NCBI GenBank assembly: GCA_002405405.1
Contig: DHLT01000080.1
Location: forward strand, 1 to 6,182
Origin: Ignavibacteria bacterium UBA4661
Lineage (GTDB): Bacteria; Bacteroidota; Ignavibacteria; Kapaibacteriales; UBA4661
Direction of reading: 5' to 3'
DNA length: 6,182 nucleotides
The notes under the pieces: model-generated
Databases searched by the model: none
Seen by the model: only the letters and a program-made list of their open reading frames with translations
Told to the model about the DNA's origin: nothing
Translations under genes and position numbers: made by a program
Shown here: positions 5,874 through 6,182 of the stretch, one piece after another
How the letters are laid out: every line of letters starts with the position of its first letter
How positions within the stretch are numbered: position 1 is the stretch's first letter

Positions 5874-5925
5874 GAGTTTTCGACTGTCTTTTCGTGTGCT
5901 ATTTTAACTCAGCTTCGAAAAACTC
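5874..5925. repeat. Second imperfect inverted repeat in the divergent region
   Basis: GAGTTTTCGA (5874-5883) pairs with TTCGAAAAACTC (5914-5925), allowing one bulged A-T position, around a 30-base spacer. It lies directly beyond the longer inverted repeat. A TAAAAT-like -10 for the minus strand lies in the spacer but without a matching -35. Significance is uncertain. Confidence 0.35.
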
Positions 5926-6060
5926 ATCTGCAAAATCAAATAGGAAATGCAAATTGCACTCGTTGATGACGCACTCTGTTGTCCGCATTTGTTGCATCTC
6001 TCTCTATCGCGAAGAGACTTCACCTCATTTTCTTTTTATTCATTTATTATTAAGGCGTGT

Positions 6061-6182
6061 ATGAACCGCTCCTTTCTTTTCCGCTTATTTTCAGTCTGCC
6101 TGATTCTTGCTCTTATCAGCGGTCTCACCTCTTGCAGCAAAAATGAACTCGCCCTCAAACAGTCTCAGATAGACTCTTTGCA
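6061..6182 (+). CDS. Lipoprotein N-terminus, function unknown (gene runs past the right edge)
   Basis: Forty codons are visible. They begin MNRSFLFRLFSVCLILALIS, a basic start and hydrophobic core, followed by GLTSC: a lipobox (LTSC, cysteine at residue 25) for signal peptidase II. The mature part starts SKNELALKQSQIDSL, with Leu and Ile spaced like the start of a coiled coil. Serine after the lipidated cysteine gives no Asp+2 retention signal of the E. coli type. AAGG lies 5 bases before the ATG as a partial Shine-Dalgarno. It is transcribed divergently from the DUF3127 gene. Many envelope lipoproteins of this group begin with such a cysteine plus helix, including OmpA-like ones, but nothing seen identifies the family. 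Confidence 0.8.
   Translation, partial: MNRSFLFRLFSVCLILALISGLTSCSKNELALKQSQIDSL

Larger units (their letters stand above)
5754..6060. other. Divergent intergenic region between the DUF3127 and lipoprotein genes
   Basis: These 307 bases hold no credible gene. From left to right they contain a U-rich (minus-strand) leader with a nine-base A tract at 5768-5776, the long inverted repeat 5781-5869, the imperfect repeat 5874-5925, and a plus-strand stretch leading to the lipoprotein gene with a small 5-bp stem at 6001-6017. A TATTAT at 6045-6050 on the plus strand could be a -10 box but has no -35 partner. Promoters for both flanking genes are expected here. Confidence 0.7.

Noticed and set aside
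5783..6064. 93-codon frame on the plus strand through the divergent region
   Set aside because: It starts at GTG inside the inverted repeat and has no protein-like pattern. Its resemblance to the opposite-strand reading (FLRFP-EIAKT on both) is only the palindrome read twice.
1..6182. Bacteroidetes-type promoters (TTG...TAnnTTTG), tRNA genes, CRISPR repeats, insertion sequences
   Set aside because: I looked for these in the intergenic gaps and found no convincing match, cloverleaf, regularly spaced repeat or transposase fragment.

Overview
The window most resembles a member of the Fibrobacteres-Chlorobi-Bacteroidetes (FCB) group. The evidence is a Bacteroidetes-type HisB N-terminus, a DUF3127 OB-fold protein ending in DDDIPF, a Bacteroidetes-style HisC, and a tandem M16 peptidase pair. 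The promoter-like elements fit the sigma70 pattern (TTGACA / TATTAT), not the Bacteroidetes TAnnTTTG pattern, and one gene has a strong Shine-Dalgarno. I therefore lean to a Chlorobi/Ignavibacteria/Kapabacteria-like lineage rather than a classical Bacteroidota, but this is inference from a few genes.

Layout. Nearly everything is on the minus strand. Read in the direction of transcription (right to left), the genes are: a small DUF3127 protein (5753-5415), hisC (5328-4228), a zinc-dependent M16 peptidase with intact HXXEH (4077-2701), its catalytically silent M16 partner with an extra C-terminal domain (2627-453), an intrinsic terminator (about 395-352), and the start of hisB (330-1, cut by the window edge). 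On the plus strand, a lipoprotein gene starts at 6061 and runs off the right edge. The 307-base divergent region between it and the DUF3127 gene (5754-6060) is rich in inverted repeats.

How the genes fit together. hisC and hisB encode histidinol-phosphate aminotransferase and histidinol-phosphate phosphatase, consecutive steps of histidine synthesis, but two exported peptidase genes lie between them. The peptidases have complementary motifs: one carries the zinc-binding HXXEH and lacks the R/Y pair, the other lacks HXXEH and carries R/Y. This is what a heterodimeric M16 enzyme of the periplasm or cell envelope would look like.

Regulation. The most interesting signals are non-coding. hisB seems to have its own promoter (TTGACA-N16-TATTAT) whose -35 box lies in the centre of a 20-base palindrome, and whose predicted start falls inside the stem of the terminator that ends the peptidase operon. 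A second terminator-shaped hairpin, with seven Ts, lies inside the first 35 codons of hisC. A third hairpin, long and imperfect and followed by nine Ts, precedes the DUF3127 gene. I found no tRNA, rRNA, CRISPR array or insertion sequence. I did not find a clear new multi-gene system; the arrangement of control signals around the his genes is the best candidate for something undescribed.
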